Origin: Xanthocytophaga flava
GTDB lineage: Bacteria; Bacteroidota; Bacteroidia; Cytophagales; 172606-1
Length of the DNA: 64,000 bases
Assembly: GCA_030068525.1 (NCBI GenBank)
Contig: JASJOS010000010.1
Location: forward strand, 248,001 to 312,000
Direction of reading: 5' to 3'
Numbering within the stretch: position 1 is the first letter of the stretch; each line of letters opens with the position of its first letter. The translations under genes and the position numbers were made by a program. Positions 9,394 through 18,008 of the stretch are shown piece after piece. Below the pieces are notes generated by a model, which was not told where the DNA came from, did no database searches, and saw only the letters and a program-made list of their open reading frames with translations.

Positions 9394-10134
9394 TTATTTC
9401 AGCAGTTTCCATTTCATCAAACCTATCTTGGTCAGAAAATAAAACAGGGAAACTTTGAGTACACCTAATCCATAAGTAACACTGCGTGAAAAGTTTATGG
9501 ACGAAGCTTCTTCAAAGTATTTAGTGGGACAGGTGACTTCTCCAATCTCATAACCTTTGTAAAAAATCTGTGCAATCATTTCATTATCAAAAATGAAATC
9601 ATCAGAGTTAGGGGTTAAATCAATACTCCGTAAGACTTCGCCAGAGAATGCTCGGTATCCTGTATGATACTCAGATAACTTCTGATTCATTAAGATATTT
9701 TGAGAAAGAGTCAGGAAGCGGTTTGCTATGTACTTATACATAGGCATACCACCTTTAAGAGCTCCCTTACCCAAAATACGGGAACCAAAAACTACCGGAT
9801 ATAATTCGTTCCCAATAATGGATACCATAGCTGTAATTAGCTTGGGAGTATACTGATAGTCTGGATGCAACATTACAACAATGTCAGCATTAAGACTTAA
9901 TGCAGTAGCATAACAGGTTTTCTGATTGCCACCATATCCTTTATTTTGTTCATGTCGGATTATGGTTTTAATTCCCAGCTTTTTTCCAACTTCTAAAGTA
10001 TTGTCGGGACTGGCATCGTCTACCAGTACAACTTCATCCACAATATCAAACGGTATTTCGCGATAAGTTTGTTCTAATGTAAGAGCGGCATTATATGCCG
10101 GTAATACAATAACTACTTTTTTATTATTATACAT
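9394..10134 (-). CDS. GT2 glycosyltransferase (dolichyl-phosphate-mannose synthase-like)
   Basis: This 246-residue GT-A family 2 glycosyltransferase begins VVIVLPAYNAALTLEQTY, followed by the nucleotide-binding segment VDDASPDNT and the DxD-equivalent region VMLHPDYQY. The family moves a sugar from an NDP-sugar to a polyprenyl phosphate or a glycan. A weakly hydrophobic tail (about 220-240) may attach it to the membrane. The frame extends to a TTG at 10170, but the ATG at 10134 is chosen because it directly precedes the conserved first strand. A consensus promoter ends only five bases before that ATG. It converges on the endonuclease III gene with 51 bases between stops. Confidence 0.9.
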   Translation of the reverse strand: MYNNKKVVIVLPAYNAALTLEQTYREIPFDIVDEVVLVDDASPDNTLEVGKKLGIKTIIRHEQNKGYGGNQKTCYATALSLNADIVVMLHPDYQYTPKLITAMVSIIGNELYPVVFGSRILGKGALKGGMPMYKYIANRFLTLSQNILMNQKLSEYHTGYRAFSGEVLRSIDLTPNSDDFIFDNEMIAQIFYKGYEIGEVTCPTKYFEEASSINFSRSVTYGLGVLKVSLFYFLTKIGLMKWKLLK

Positions 10135-10139
10135 GGCTG

Positions 10140-10170
10140 CAAAATTAGAGAATACAATCTTGTTCGCCAA
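10140..10170 (-). promoter_or_regulatory. Consensus promoter TTG-N20-TAATTTTG
   Basis: On the minus strand TTG (10170-10168), 20 bases, then TAATTTTG (10147-10140) matches the Bacteroidota housekeeping promoter. Only CAGCC separates the -7 box from the ATG at 10134, so the transcript probably begins at or next to the start codon. Confidence 0.65.
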
Positions 10171-10318
10171 TAGTTTGAGCAGGCATGTGTTTTTATTTTA
10201 TGTATTGATTGGGATTTATATTAGATATGAGGTAGATTTCGGCTAAAAATGATTAAAAGAAACCTATCGAAATGCAGTTTTTACTATTTTTACTAATCCG
10301 ACAACTATTTTTTTCTGC

Positions 10319-11437
10319 ATGATTTCAAACGAAGTTACCTTCTTTTTACTTTTTAATGCATTCATTATTGGGATGCTTTTGTTGGATCTGGGCGTTTTCA
10401 GCAGGAAAAGTCATATCGTCAGCTTTAAGGAAGCTGGTGCCTGGAGTGCTGTGTGGGTAATGTTTGCACTAGCTTTTTATGTGTTTCTGAACAATTATGG
10501 CTATCTGATCCATGACATAGATACCAATGCCAAACTTGTCTCTATAAAAGAAAAGTATTCAGAACATGTAAAGTTTTCTACTACAGACTTTGAACTGAAT
10601 AAGCGGCTGTACATGGATAATATGTCTCTTGAATTTATCACGGGATATTTGATGGAGTATGCATTGTCTGTGGACAATATTTTTGTTATGTTACTGATAT
10701 TTAGTTCCTTCAATGTAAAGGAGATTTACTACAAGAAAGTGCTTTTCTGGGGGATTTTGGGCGCTATTGTGATGCGCTTCACCTTTATCTTTTTAGGAAG
10801 TAGCCTGATTCAGAAAGCAGACTGGGTTTTATATGTGTTTGGAGGCTTTCTGGTATTTACCGGAATCCGGATGTTTATCAACCGTAATGAAGATGAGCAG
10901 ATTGAGCCACACAATCATCCGGTCGTCAAATTTGCTTCGAAATACTTCTCAGTCACACCAAATTTTGTTGGAAATCACTTCTTTGTAAGAAGAGACCATA
11001 AACTAACACTTACTCCATTATTTTTGGTTGTACTCATAATCGAATTTACAGACCTGATTTTTGCCGTAGACTCTGTACCTGCTGTTTTTTCTATTACCAA
11101 AGACCCCTATATCGTTTATTTCTCCAATATATTTGCTATCATGGGATTACGGTCTATGTTTTTCTTTCTGACCAATATCATGCACCTGTTTCATTACCTG
11201 AAGGTAGGGTTGTCATTTCTGATGTTGTATATAGGAGGCAAGATGCTGGCACATCACTATCTGGAGGAGATTGGGTTCAAGACGCAATATTCACTCTACA
11301 TTATTTTAGCTATTCTGGTAATTAGCATTGGCGCATCTTTGTTATTTCCTCAGAAGAAAGACAAAATCAAAGACAAAGAAGAACCTCCACAAAACTCTCC
11401 GGAGACAAAAGACGAATCCTGGATGGAAAATTATTAA
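10319..11437 (+). CDS. TerC-family integral membrane protein
   Basis: This 372-residue multi-spanning protein belongs to the TerC/Alx family, linked to tellurite resistance and to manganese export or metal homeostasis. The two family signatures are present: EYALSVDNIFVMLLIFS about residues 113-129 and IIEFTDLIFAVDSVPAVF about 239-256, each with membrane-embedded acidic residues. About nine helices are predicted by eye, and the last ~40 residues are a charged cytoplasmic tail (KKDKIKDKEE). The ATG start gives a first helix beginning at once. The gene is followed by a terminator shared with gldC. No ter operon partners are nearby, so a metal-homeostasis role is more likely than a tellurite island. 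Confidence 0.9.
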   Translation: MISNEVTFFLLFNAFIIGMLLLDLGVFSRKSHIVSFKEAGAWSAVWVMFALAFYVFLNNYGYLIHDIDTNAKLVSIKEKYSEHVKFSTTDFELNKRLYMDNMSLEFITGYLMEYALSVDNIFVMLLIFSSFNVKEIYYKKVLFWGILGAIVMRFTFIFLGSSLIQKADWVLYVFGGFLVFTGIRMFINRNEDEQIEPHNHPVVKFASKYFSVTPNFVGNHFFVRRDHKLTLTPLFLVVLIIEFTDLIFAVDSVPAVFSITKDPYIVYFSNIFAIMGLRSMFFFLTNIMHLFHYLKVGLSFLMLYIGGKMLAHHYLEEIGFKTQYSLYIILAILVISIGASLLFPQKKDKIKDKEEPPQNSPETKDESWMENY

Positions 11438-11451
11438 TAGATGGAATAAAG

Positions 11452-11490
11452 AAAAACTGCCTGGCAATTACTTTTGCCAGGCAGTTTTTT
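11452..11490. terminator. Bidirectional terminator between terC and gldC
   Basis: AAAACTGCCTGGCA pairs with TGCCAGGCAGTTTT across a short loop, and the outer A and T runs serve both directions. It lies 15 bases after the terC stop and overlaps the gldC stop codon. Confidence 0.88.
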
Positions 11491-11833
11491 ATTGCCCTTG
11501 TTCTTCTGCTTCCTTCTTCAATAGTTCTGTTAAATAATGACATAAGTCATTCATTGCATCTGACATTTTCTCATCTCCGGTAGCTCTAAGCATTGTATCA
11601 CTTAGTGTCCCAATAATATCAATACAGAATTGTTTCATATCCTGAACAGGCATCTCCTTTGTCCAAAGGTCTACTTTCATTGTACCTTTGTGATACATAT
11701 CCCATATCGCAATAGAAACTGCTCTGGTTTCGTCAATACCTTCATTAGGGTTATCAGTAGCATGCCAGTGAATTTTTTCCGGAACACTGTCATTGTCCAA
11801 TACTACGTCAAAATGTATTTCTGATTTTTTCAC
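11489..11833 (-). CDS. gldC: Gliding motility protein GldC
   Basis: This 114-residue cytoplasmic protein matches GldC of gliding Bacteroidota: it starts KKSEIHFDVVLDNDSVPEKIHWHATDN and contains EETRAVSIAIWD-like and DLWTKEMPVQDMKQF segments. GldC was identified in Flavobacterium johnsoniae as needed for efficient gliding; its molecular activity is not established. No signal peptide or membrane helix is present. No other gld genes are in the window, which is usual because gldC tends to stand apart from the gldKLMN cluster. It is a single-gene unit that shares a terminator with terC. Confidence 0.9.
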   Translation of the reverse strand: MKKSEIHFDVVLDNDSVPEKIHWHATDNPNEGIDETRAVSIAIWDMYHKGTMKVDLWTKEMPVQDMKQFCIDIIGTLSDTMLRATGDEKMSDAMNDLCHYLTELLKKEAEEQGQ

Positions 11834-12003
11834 AGGTATAAGGTTAAGGTTTTTGTCTAAACGCTATTCAAATCTCTCAGGTTCATTTAACCAACTAAAC
11901 CACAAAAATAGTCTAAATATTTTAAATGAACAGGAATGTTTACTTCCTGTCGTTTTTCTGAATAAATGTGTAGTTATCACTGTCTTTTAAAATTTATATT
12001 TTC

Positions 12004-12936
12004 ATGAGGAAAAACTATTACGCTTTAGTAGGAGGAGTTTTATTGTTTTTTATTTCCCTGGTAAGTCAGGCTACAGATGTTGACTCTACTGCCATATATC
12101 TGGCTAAGATTGACTCTATTGAGAATTCGCTAAAATATCAACATGGCACAATAAAACTGGAAGGAGGAATTGGAGAAGTAACCATTCCAGCAGGTTTTAA
12201 ATACTTGGACCCCAAGCAGGCCGAGTATGTACTAACTGACTTGTGGGGCAATCCCAAACAATCTACCTTAGGATTAATTGTGCCTGAAAGTCAAGGTGTA
12301 TTGGGTGACAAAGCATGGGCATTCAATATTCAGTATGATGAAATGGGTTATGTTAAGGATGATGATGCCGATGATATTGATTATGAAGAATTGTTAGAGG
12401 AGATGCAGAATGATATTGTTGAAGCAAGCAAAGAACGAGTAGCACAGGGATACGAGCCGATTAAACTTGTAGGCTGGGCCAACAAACCTTTTTATGATGA
12501 AGATCGGAAAATTCTGCATTGGGCTAAGGAGATTAAGTTTGGTGATGAGGAAGTGAATACACTGAATTATAATGTCCGTGTTTTGGGCCGTAAAGGGGTA
12601 TTGGTGTTAAATGCGATTGGTTCTATGCAGGAATTGCCTGTCATCAATAAGAATATAGACAAAGTGTTAAACATTGTCCAGTTTTCAGATGGGTATAAGT
12701 ACTCTGACTTTAATCCGGATGTTGACGAAGTGGCCGCTTATACTGTTGGTGGATTAGTAGCAGGAAAAGTTTTGGCAAAGGTAGGTATACTAGCCTTTGT
12801 TGGTAAGTTTTTTAAAATAATTGCAGTAGCAGTTATTGGTGGGGTGTCTGCTTTGTGGAAATGGCTTACAGGTCGAAGGAAAGATGATACAGAGTTAGCG
12901 ACTGCAACAGACGAAACTCCAACCAGCGAGGCATAA
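12004..12936 (+). CDS. DUF2167 family exported membrane protein
   Basis: This 310-residue protein has an N-terminal signal peptide (about 1-23). Its mature domain holds the DUF2167 hallmarks GEVTIPAGFKYLDPKQAEYVLTD-type start, the LGLIVPES segment and WANKPFYDEDRKILHWAKE. Two hydrophobic stretches near the C terminus (about 240-285) form a hairpin that would anchor it in the inner membrane, with a short charged tail. The function of the family is unknown; related E. coli genes are often called putative membrane-anchored proteins. The start ATG at 12004 directly precedes the signal peptide. It ends at a terminator shared with the convergent MTHFR-like gene. Confidence 0.85.
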   Translation: MRKNYYALVGGVLLFFISLVSQATDVDSTAIYLAKIDSIENSLKYQHGTIKLEGGIGEVTIPAGFKYLDPKQAEYVLTDLWGNPKQSTLGLIVPESQGVLGDKAWAFNIQYDEMGYVKDDDADDIDYEELLEEMQNDIVEASKERVAQGYEPIKLVGWANKPFYDEDRKILHWAKEIKFGDEEVNTLNYNVRVLGRKGVLVLNAIGSMQELPVINKNIDKVLNIVQFSDGYKYSDFNPDVDEVAAYTVGGLVAGKVLAKVGILAFVGKFFKIIAVAVIGGVSALWKWLTGRRKDDTELATATDETPTSEA

Positions 12937-12960
12937 AAAAAGGGCATTTTGCCCTTTTTT
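12937..12960. terminator. Bidirectional terminator
   Basis: AAAAAGGGC (12937-12945) and GCCCTTTTT (12951-12959) form a hairpin with a five-base loop flanked by A and T runs. It separates two convergent genes and touches the stop codon of the minus-strand gene. Confidence 0.88.
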
Positions 12961-13925
12961 TATGCTCTTGTATCTGTGACCAGAGAGTTTGTTGATATTC
13001 TGGCTCCGCTGGTTGTCAATATTTTGTCTACTTCTTTTACCAGATATAAGGAAGCTTCGATTTCATCTTTACGTATAGAAACACTTTCAATATTAAATCC
13101 GAAAGGAATACCTTTGTCCTTGCAGAATGCTACCAGCTCGTTGGCGATATGTAACGATAATTCTACTGAACGTTGAAGAATATTCTGGCAGTTAGCCAAT
13201 TCGTTTTTTAACCAGATAGGCATATGAATGCCTAACCATTCCATAAAATCAATTGTTTTTAAGGAACCGCATGTGGTTAATGTAAAAATAATGGTAGGTA
13301 GTGGACGTTGATGAGACTGACAATAAAAATATAAGTCAGATAATACATTTTTTGTGTACTCTACATTGTATACACACTGAGAAATAAAGAATGAACAACC
13401 TGCTTCCATCTTCTGAACAATTTTCAAATGTTCACTTCGACCACTCTGATGTCGTTCAGAGATGGTAACACCTCCTAATAGAGCATTCTGATTGTGTGTA
13501 TTCCATATTTCATAAGCTTCTGACAGTCTAAGTTGAGTTACCTGATCTCTGGATGGAGCCCCTACAAAAACAGTTGCACAGGGTTGTTGCTGAATATCCT
13601 GTACCCAGGTTGATAATTCTCCTCCTGAGAGTTTGCCTACAGACCGATAAATTATTTTGGGAATAGCAAGTTCATGCAGATAAGAGGTTGTATAATTATA
13701 AGCATCGATGGTTGGCAAAAACGGAAAAGGACGTTCCTGTGAATTACGATTCGACTCATCCTGTAAATCATAGATGACCATACCATCGATAGGCAGGCTT
13801 TGTATATTTGCAATTCGTTTTTGTGAAATCTCCAGGGTTTTCTCTGAAGTGTTCTGTGCTTTGGGAGGGGTGATCCCATAAAGCAGAATACCTGATTGCT
13901 TATTTTTTACCTTATCAAAAAACAT
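12960..13925 (-). CDS. Methylenetetrahydrofolate reductase-like TIM-barrel protein
   Basis: This 321-residue protein aligns by eye with the MTHFR beta8/alpha8 family: the N-terminal strand GILLYGITPPKA, then DGMVIYDLQDES, ATVFVGAPSRD, GGVTISERH and CSFFISQCVYN (classical: F.QFFF..). Classical MetF reduces methylene-THF to methyl-THF with FAD. Here the position of the catalytic Glu (Glu28 in E. coli, in FEFFPP) is Gly17 in YGITPP, so classical chemistry is doubtful. It could be a non-canonical MTHFR, as reported for some actinobacteria, or an enzyme of another C1 or flavin reaction. It lies 132 bases downstream of the CoA-transferase genes on the same strand and may share their transcript. Confidence 0.75.
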   Translation of the reverse strand: MFFDKVKNKQSGILLYGITPPKAQNTSEKTLEISQKRIANIQSLPIDGMVIYDLQDESNRNSQERPFPFLPTIDAYNYTTSYLHELAIPKIIYRSVGKLSGGELSTWVQDIQQQPCATVFVGAPSRDQVTQLRLSEAYEIWNTHNQNALLGGVTISERHQSGRSEHLKIVQKMEAGCSFFISQCVYNVEYTKNVLSDLYFYCQSHQRPLPTIIFTLTTCGSLKTIDFMEWLGIHMPIWLKNELANCQNILQRSVELSLHIANELVAFCKDKGIPFGFNIESVSIRKDEIEASLYLVKEVDKILTTSGARISTNSLVTDTRA

Positions 13926-14057
13926 GAGTGGATTACATTGAATGCGACCCGCAAGATACTGTTTTTTGTAAAGTAATGTATAGATGAATAGGCATAAAAT
14001 CCTTTCAGCAAAAGATTATTGCAGAAATAGCAGAGAAATGTGTTGATTCCTGACTAT

Positions 14058-14720
14058 CTACAAGTTTATTTCCATTTCAGGAATTTCTCCTTCTATGATT
14101 AACTTTCCGGCAGTGGCATTTCGAATTTCATCGACAGATATACCAGGAGCACGTTCCAGAAGTTTAAATCCACCTTCTGGTACTATATCCAGTACGGCTA
14201 GTTCTGTTACAATTTTTTTGACACAACGTAATCCTGTAATAGGAAGAGTACATTGAGGCAATAGTTTGGACTCGCCAGCTTTATTGATATGTTGCATAGC
14301 CACAATAATATTTTGTGCGGAGGCTACAAGGTCCATCGCTCCACCCATACCTTTAACCATCTTACCGGGAATCTTCCAGTTGGCAATATCTCCATTTTCT
14401 GAAACTTCCATAGCGCCCAGTATGGTAAGATCAATATGTTCTCCCCGAATCATGGCAAAACTGGCTGCCGAATCAAATAACGCAGAGCCCGGGAGCGTAG
14501 TAACAGTTTGCTTACCTGCATTGATTAAGTCTGGATCTACCTCGTTTTCATAAGGGAATGGCCCCATTCCCAATAACCCGTTTTCGGATTGTAATACTAC
14601 ATCAATAGAGGAAGGGATGTAATTGGCTACCAGTGTTGGAATACCAATACCCAGATTTACATACATACCATTTCGAACTTCTTGTGCAATTCGTTTGGCT
14701 ATTCCATTTTTATCAAGCAT
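14058..14720 (-). CDS. scoB: 3-oxoacid CoA-transferase, beta subunit
   Basis: This 220-residue subunit B of a family I CoA-transferase (SCOT/AtoA type) exchanges CoA between succinyl-CoA or acetyl-CoA and a 3-oxoacid such as acetoacetate. The catalytic Glu is in the SENG motif ([13 protein letters not shown]), followed by [15 protein letters not shown] and the [12 protein letters not shown] segment. Length and motifs fit a functional enzyme. The gene starts 27 bases after the alpha-subunit gene on the same strand, so the two are cotranscribed and form a heteromer. It may allow growth on, or disposal of, ketone bodies and branched-chain amino-acid products. Confidence 0.92.
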   Translation of the reverse strand: MLDKNGIAKRIAQEVRNGMYVNLGIGIPTLVANYIPSSIDVVLQSENGLLGMGPFPYENEVDPDLINAGKQTVTTLPGSALFDSAASFAMIRGEHIDLTILGAMEVSENGDIANWKIPGKMVKGMGGAMDLVASAQNIIVAMQHINKAGESKLLPQCTLPITGLRCVKKIVTELAVLDIVPEGGFKLLERAPGISVDEIRNATAGKLIIEGEIPEMEINL

Positions 14721-14747
14721 ACACTAATTGGTTTCTAAAAAGAGATA

Positions 14748-15443
14748 TTATTTGCGGACAGTGCGTTGTTCAATACGTTTTTCGTAGTCAGAGCCTTGAA
14801 AAATACGCTTAACATAAATACCTGGAGTATGTATCTGGTTAGGGTCCAGTTGACCCGCTGGTACTAGTTCTTCTACTTCTGCAATGGTAATCTTACCTGC
14901 GGTTGCCATCATTGGGTTAAAGTTACGGGCTGTGCCTTTGTAAATCAGATTGCCTGCCGTATCTCCTTTCCATGCCTTTACAATGGAGAAGTCGGCGCGT
15001 AACCAGCGTTCCATCAGATATAATTTTCCATCAAACTCCCTAGTTTCTTTTCCTTGTGCTACTTCTGTACCTACGCCAGCCGGAGTAAAAAATGCAGGGA
15101 TACCTGCACCGCCAGCTCGAATACGCTCTGCTAAAGTGCCTTGAGGGAGCAATTCTACTTCGAGTTCACCGGAAAGCAACTGACGTTCAAACTCTGCATT
15201 TTCACCAACATAAGATGAAATCATTTTTTTTACCTGCTTTTGTTTAAGCATCAGTCCAATCCCGAAATCGTCTACACCTGCATTGTTGGAAATACACGTC
15301 AGATTTTTGACTCCTTTTTGTAATAGGGCAGCAATGCAGTTCTCCGGAATGCCACACAATCCAAAACCACCAAGCATAAGTATCGCACCATCAAAAACAT
15401 CAGCAATGGCAGCATCTGCGTTGGTAACAACTTTATTAATCAT
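14748..15443 (-). CDS. scoA: 3-oxoacid CoA-transferase, alpha subunit
   Basis: This 231-residue subunit A of the same family I CoA-transferase contains the CoA-binding glycine-rich loop [16 protein letters not shown] (GxGGF-like) near residue 21, [44 protein letters not shown] and [13 protein letters not shown], all standard for ScoA/AtoD. Gene order alpha-beta is the usual one. An ordered array of palindromic sites 125-290 bases upstream could be its operator region. No thiolase or beta-ketothiolase gene is adjacent, so the pathway context must be completed elsewhere in the genome. Confidence 0.92.
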   Translation of the reverse strand: MINKVVTNADAAIADVFDGAILMLGGFGLCGIPENCIAALLQKGVKNLTCISNNAGVDDFGIGLMLKQKQVKKMISSYVGENAEFERQLLSGELEVELLPQGTLAERIRAGGAGIPAFFTPAGVGTEVAQGKETREFDGKLYLMERWLRADFSIVKAWKGDTAGNLIYKGTARNFNPMMATAGKITIAEVEELVPAGQLDPNQIHTPGIYVKRIFQGSDYEKRIEQRTVRK

Positions 15444-15567
15444 AGTAACAAGAAAAATAATGATACTGACAATATAGAATTTTTGTCGGTACGAAGAGAA
15501 ATTAAAGAAGAAATATTTAAAAACTCAGATGAAATATAAATAAATGATGTGGAATGTGTACAAGAGT

Positions 15568-15732
15568 ATCAGCATACTGATAGTAGAAGAGAATAATCAG
15601 ATCTTTGATAAAATGACAACAGTATCAGAATTCTGATTCTATCAATAGATGATCAGTGGTCTGGTTGAAATTTGGTTTGGGAAGAAAATAACTTGATAGA
15701 TATGAGGATTAGAAATCTATCAGAAGCCTGAT
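15568..15732. promoter_or_regulatory. Ordered array of five ATCAG-N4-CTGAT palindromes
   Basis: Three exact copies of ATCAG-N4-CTGAT lie at 15568-15581, 15624-15637 and 15719-15732. Two copies with one mismatch lie at 15596-15609 (second half TTGAT) and 15652-15665 (second half CTGGT). The first four start exactly 28 bases apart, and the bases between them are unrelated. They fill most of the 300-base gap between batA (ends at 15744) and scoA (starts at 15443), both on the minus strand, so they lie upstream of scoAB. They look like binding sites for a dimeric repressor or activator; which regulator is unknown. The gap holds no gene. Confidence 0.55.
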
Positions 15733-15743
15733 CGTAAGTGAAG

Positions 15744-16775
15744 TTAATCTTCCAGAATGTTATTCATAAAGGTACACTTGGTTGCTATCCAAGCTACTAA
15801 ACACACCAGAGCCCAACGAAGATATATCTGATAAAAGTCTTCTGTGTCTTTGTAACGTGCTTCTGTAATAGGAGCTTTTTCATAGGCATCAATCTGCTTG
15901 AAAATACTTTGTAAAGCTGCAGCATTGGAAGCGCGATAAAAGCGCCCATCCCCAATTCGGGAGATTTCACGCATGATGGTTTCATCAACCGTATTGTTCT
16001 GCTGAATAATTTTGCCGTCTGAGTTAACAGCCTGTACCATTCCTTCACGTCCAACCAGAATGGTGTATAGTTTGATCTGATTTACTTTGGCTAGTCTGGC
16101 AGCTGTAAGAGGATCTATATTGCCAGCTGCACTTTCACCGTCACTGATGATAATAGCAACTTTTGATTTGGAGTTGGATTCCCGCATTCGGTTAATAGTG
16201 ACCGCGATTGCAGTACCCAAGGCTGTTTCGGGATTCTGAATCATATTTTGATTGATATCTCCAAGCAAATGATTCAGTAAGTCATAGTCTGTTGTTAAAG
16301 GGGCTAATGAATAGGCATCACCTGCAAATACTACCACACCGATCCGGTCCTGAAAACGATTATTGACAAAGTTTTTAGCCAGCTTCTTTGCTACTTCCAG
16401 TCTGTTGGGTTGAAAGTCAAGAGCGAGCATGGAACGGGACACATCCATAACCAGCATAATATCTATACCCATGGAAGAGAGTTCAACGCGCTGATTGATA
16501 CGTTGAGGACGAGCTAATGCGATAATTATCAGTGCAACTACCAGAGAAACCAGAAGATCTGGTATAAATCGTAACAGACTTGTCAATGACCAGTAATATC
16601 GTTTGCCGGGCATTGTAAGTGCCAGTTTCTGTCGAAAGCGAACAAATAACAGCCAGCGTACTGTAAATAAAAATGGGATAAGTAGTAGTCCATACAAAAA
16701 GAGTTTCTGACCCCATGTAAAACTACGTAGCGTATCGGGTGAAAACCAGGAAAGGGAGTACCATTCAGGTGTCAA
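15744..16775 (-). CDS. BatA-like VWA-domain membrane protein
   Basis: This 343-residue protein has two N-terminal membrane helices (about 26-46 and 68-90), a von Willebrand factor A domain and one C-terminal helix (about 316-333). The MIDAS metal site is complete, DVSRSM with the downstream Thr in PLTTD and the Asp in IISDGES. This is the layout of BatA/BatB aerotolerance proteins, which usually lie beside a MoxR ATPase and BatC-E. None of those is here, so it is an isolated member. The frame starts at a TTG (16775); the first ATG inside would remove the N terminus, so TTG is kept. It is divergent from ccmB. Confidence 0.85.
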   Translation of the reverse strand: MTPEWYSLSWFSPDTLRSFTWGQKLFLYGLLLIPFLFTVRWLLFVRFRQKLALTMPGKRYYWSLTSLLRFIPDLLVSLVVALIIIALARPQRINQRVELSSMGIDIMLVMDVSRSMLALDFQPNRLEVAKKLAKNFVNNRFQDRIGVVVFAGDAYSLAPLTTDYDLLNHLLGDINQNMIQNPETALGTAIAVTINRMRESNSKSKVAIIISDGESAAGNIDPLTAARLAKVNQIKLYTILVGREGMVQAVNSDGKIIQQNNTVDETIMREISRIGDGRFYRASNAAALQSIFKQIDAYEKAPITEARYKDTEDFYQIYLRWALVCLVAWIATKCTFMNNILED

Positions 16776-16963
16776 TTTGCAAATAAGTTAATTCTGTTGT
16801 CAGAGTGTTAACAGCTATCCCTATTATTCACTCACAAAATGTATCTTTGCCCAAAGTTACGCCAGTATTTAGAAAAAAATAAGTTTTTCGTTTCTCGTTT
16901 TGCTTTGGTCTGTTAATACTATATATAGAGAACTATGCCAGAAAGAGAAATTTCTATCCAACC

Positions 16964-17635
16964 ATGATTGTAATTAGGGAAATTGCTTATCTGATTCGTA
17001 AAGAAGTGCTGCTGGAATGGCGGCAAAAGTATGCATTGAATGGCATGCTCTTATATATTGTTAGTACCGTTCTGATCTGTTATCTGAGTTTCAGCTCCCG
17101 TAATGAAGGTATCAGTCCTCCTACCTGGAACGCTTTGTTCTGGATTATTTTATTATTTACTGCTGTCAGTGCTGTAGCAAAGAGCTTTATGCAAGAACGT
17201 GCCGGACGACTACTTTATTATTATACGTTGGCTAGTCCACAGGCTATTATTCTTTCCAAAATTATATACAATACGTTGTTAATGAGTTTGATTGCTTTGA
17301 TCGGATATTTTGTCTATGCTATGATGTTAGGCAATCCCGTTGATGACAAACCCTTATTTATATTTACTATTCTGTTGGGTAGTTTCGGATTTGCCTCAAC
17401 ACTTACTATGGTATCGGGTATTGCTTCTAAAGCTGGAAATAATAGTGTACTGATGGCTATTCTGAGCTTTCCTATTATTCTACCTATGCTACTGATGCTC
17501 ATCAAGGTTTCCCGCAATGCAATGGATGGCTTGGATCGATCAGTAATCATGGATGAGTTGAACACATTACTGGCACTCAACGCTATTGTAGTAGCTTTGT
17601 CCTATATGTTGTTTCCCTATTTGTGGAAGAGTTGA
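16964..17635 (+). CDS. ccmB: Heme exporter protein CcmB
   Basis: This 223-residue inner-membrane protein is the permease subunit of the CcmABCD complex, which releases holo-CcmE during cytochrome c maturation. It has a cytoplasmic N terminus with IRKEVLLEWRQKYALNGMLLYI and six membrane helices, including LFWIILLFTAVSAVAKSF and LLGSFGFASTLTMVSGIAS, all typical of CcmB. The ATPase CcmA is not next to it in this window; a divergent VWA gene lies upstream. Downstream, 373 bases with their own promoter separate it from ccmC, so the cluster is probably read as two units. Confidence 0.9.
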   Translation: MIVIREIAYLIRKEVLLEWRQKYALNGMLLYIVSTVLICYLSFSSRNEGISPPTWNALFWIILLFTAVSAVAKSFMQERAGRLLYYYTLASPQAIILSKIIYNTLLMSLIALIGYFVYAMMLGNPVDDKPLFIFTILLGSFGFASTLTMVSGIASKAGNNSVLMAILSFPIILPMLLMLIKVSRNAMDGLDRSVIMDELNTLLALNAIVVALSYMLFPYLWKS

Positions 17636-17882
17636 TTCACCCTTGATGATGCAACATTCTATTTACTTACTGATACAAATGATGGTGAGGAAATAGTTGT
17701 TTCTGGAATATAGTTTCTAAAATAAACCTTTTACTAAGCTAGTTCGTTTGGTTGAAGTCTATATTCTTCTAAGATAAAAAAAGGTGCAATTCCACTACTA
17801 AGCTCCAGAATATCAGCTGAACTCGACTATTTTACGCTTCAGATAGCAAAAAATGATTTCTGTCATTTCAGATTTTGAATTA
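17636..17882. other. Gap between ccmB and the ccmC promoter
   Basis: No open frame or strong hairpin was recognised here. Its right end runs into the promoter at 17883-17917 and a 91-base leader before ccmC. Confidence 0.45.
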
Positions 17883-17917
17883 TTTGGCGTTTCGCATTTA
17901 TTTTGGTTGTACCTTTG
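17883..17917 (+). promoter_or_regulatory. Promoter TTTG-N23-TACCTTTG of ccmCDEF
   Basis: TTTG (17883-17886) is followed after 23 bases by TACCTTTG (17910-17917), an exact match to TAnnTTTG with spacing at the upper end of what is described for this phylum. It lies 91 bases before the ccmC start. Confidence 0.5.
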
Positions 17918-18008
17918 CGGTCAACTTATTTGTGTAACAACAGCGCTTACCAGATATTGTTCTGACTGGTGCTTCTGATAGTTGTTCCTTTCTCTGAGAT
18001 ACTCTTTT

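Noticed and set aside
15568-15679. Four units with a 28-base period looked like a short CRISPR or iteron array.
   Set aside because: Only a 14-base palindrome is shared per unit, the other 14 bases are unrelated, and no cas or rep gene is near, so a set of operators fits better.
16842-16849. TATCTTTG as a -7 box for ccmB.
   Set aside because: No TTG lies at a usual distance and it is 114 bases from the start, so the evidence is too thin to list as a promoter.
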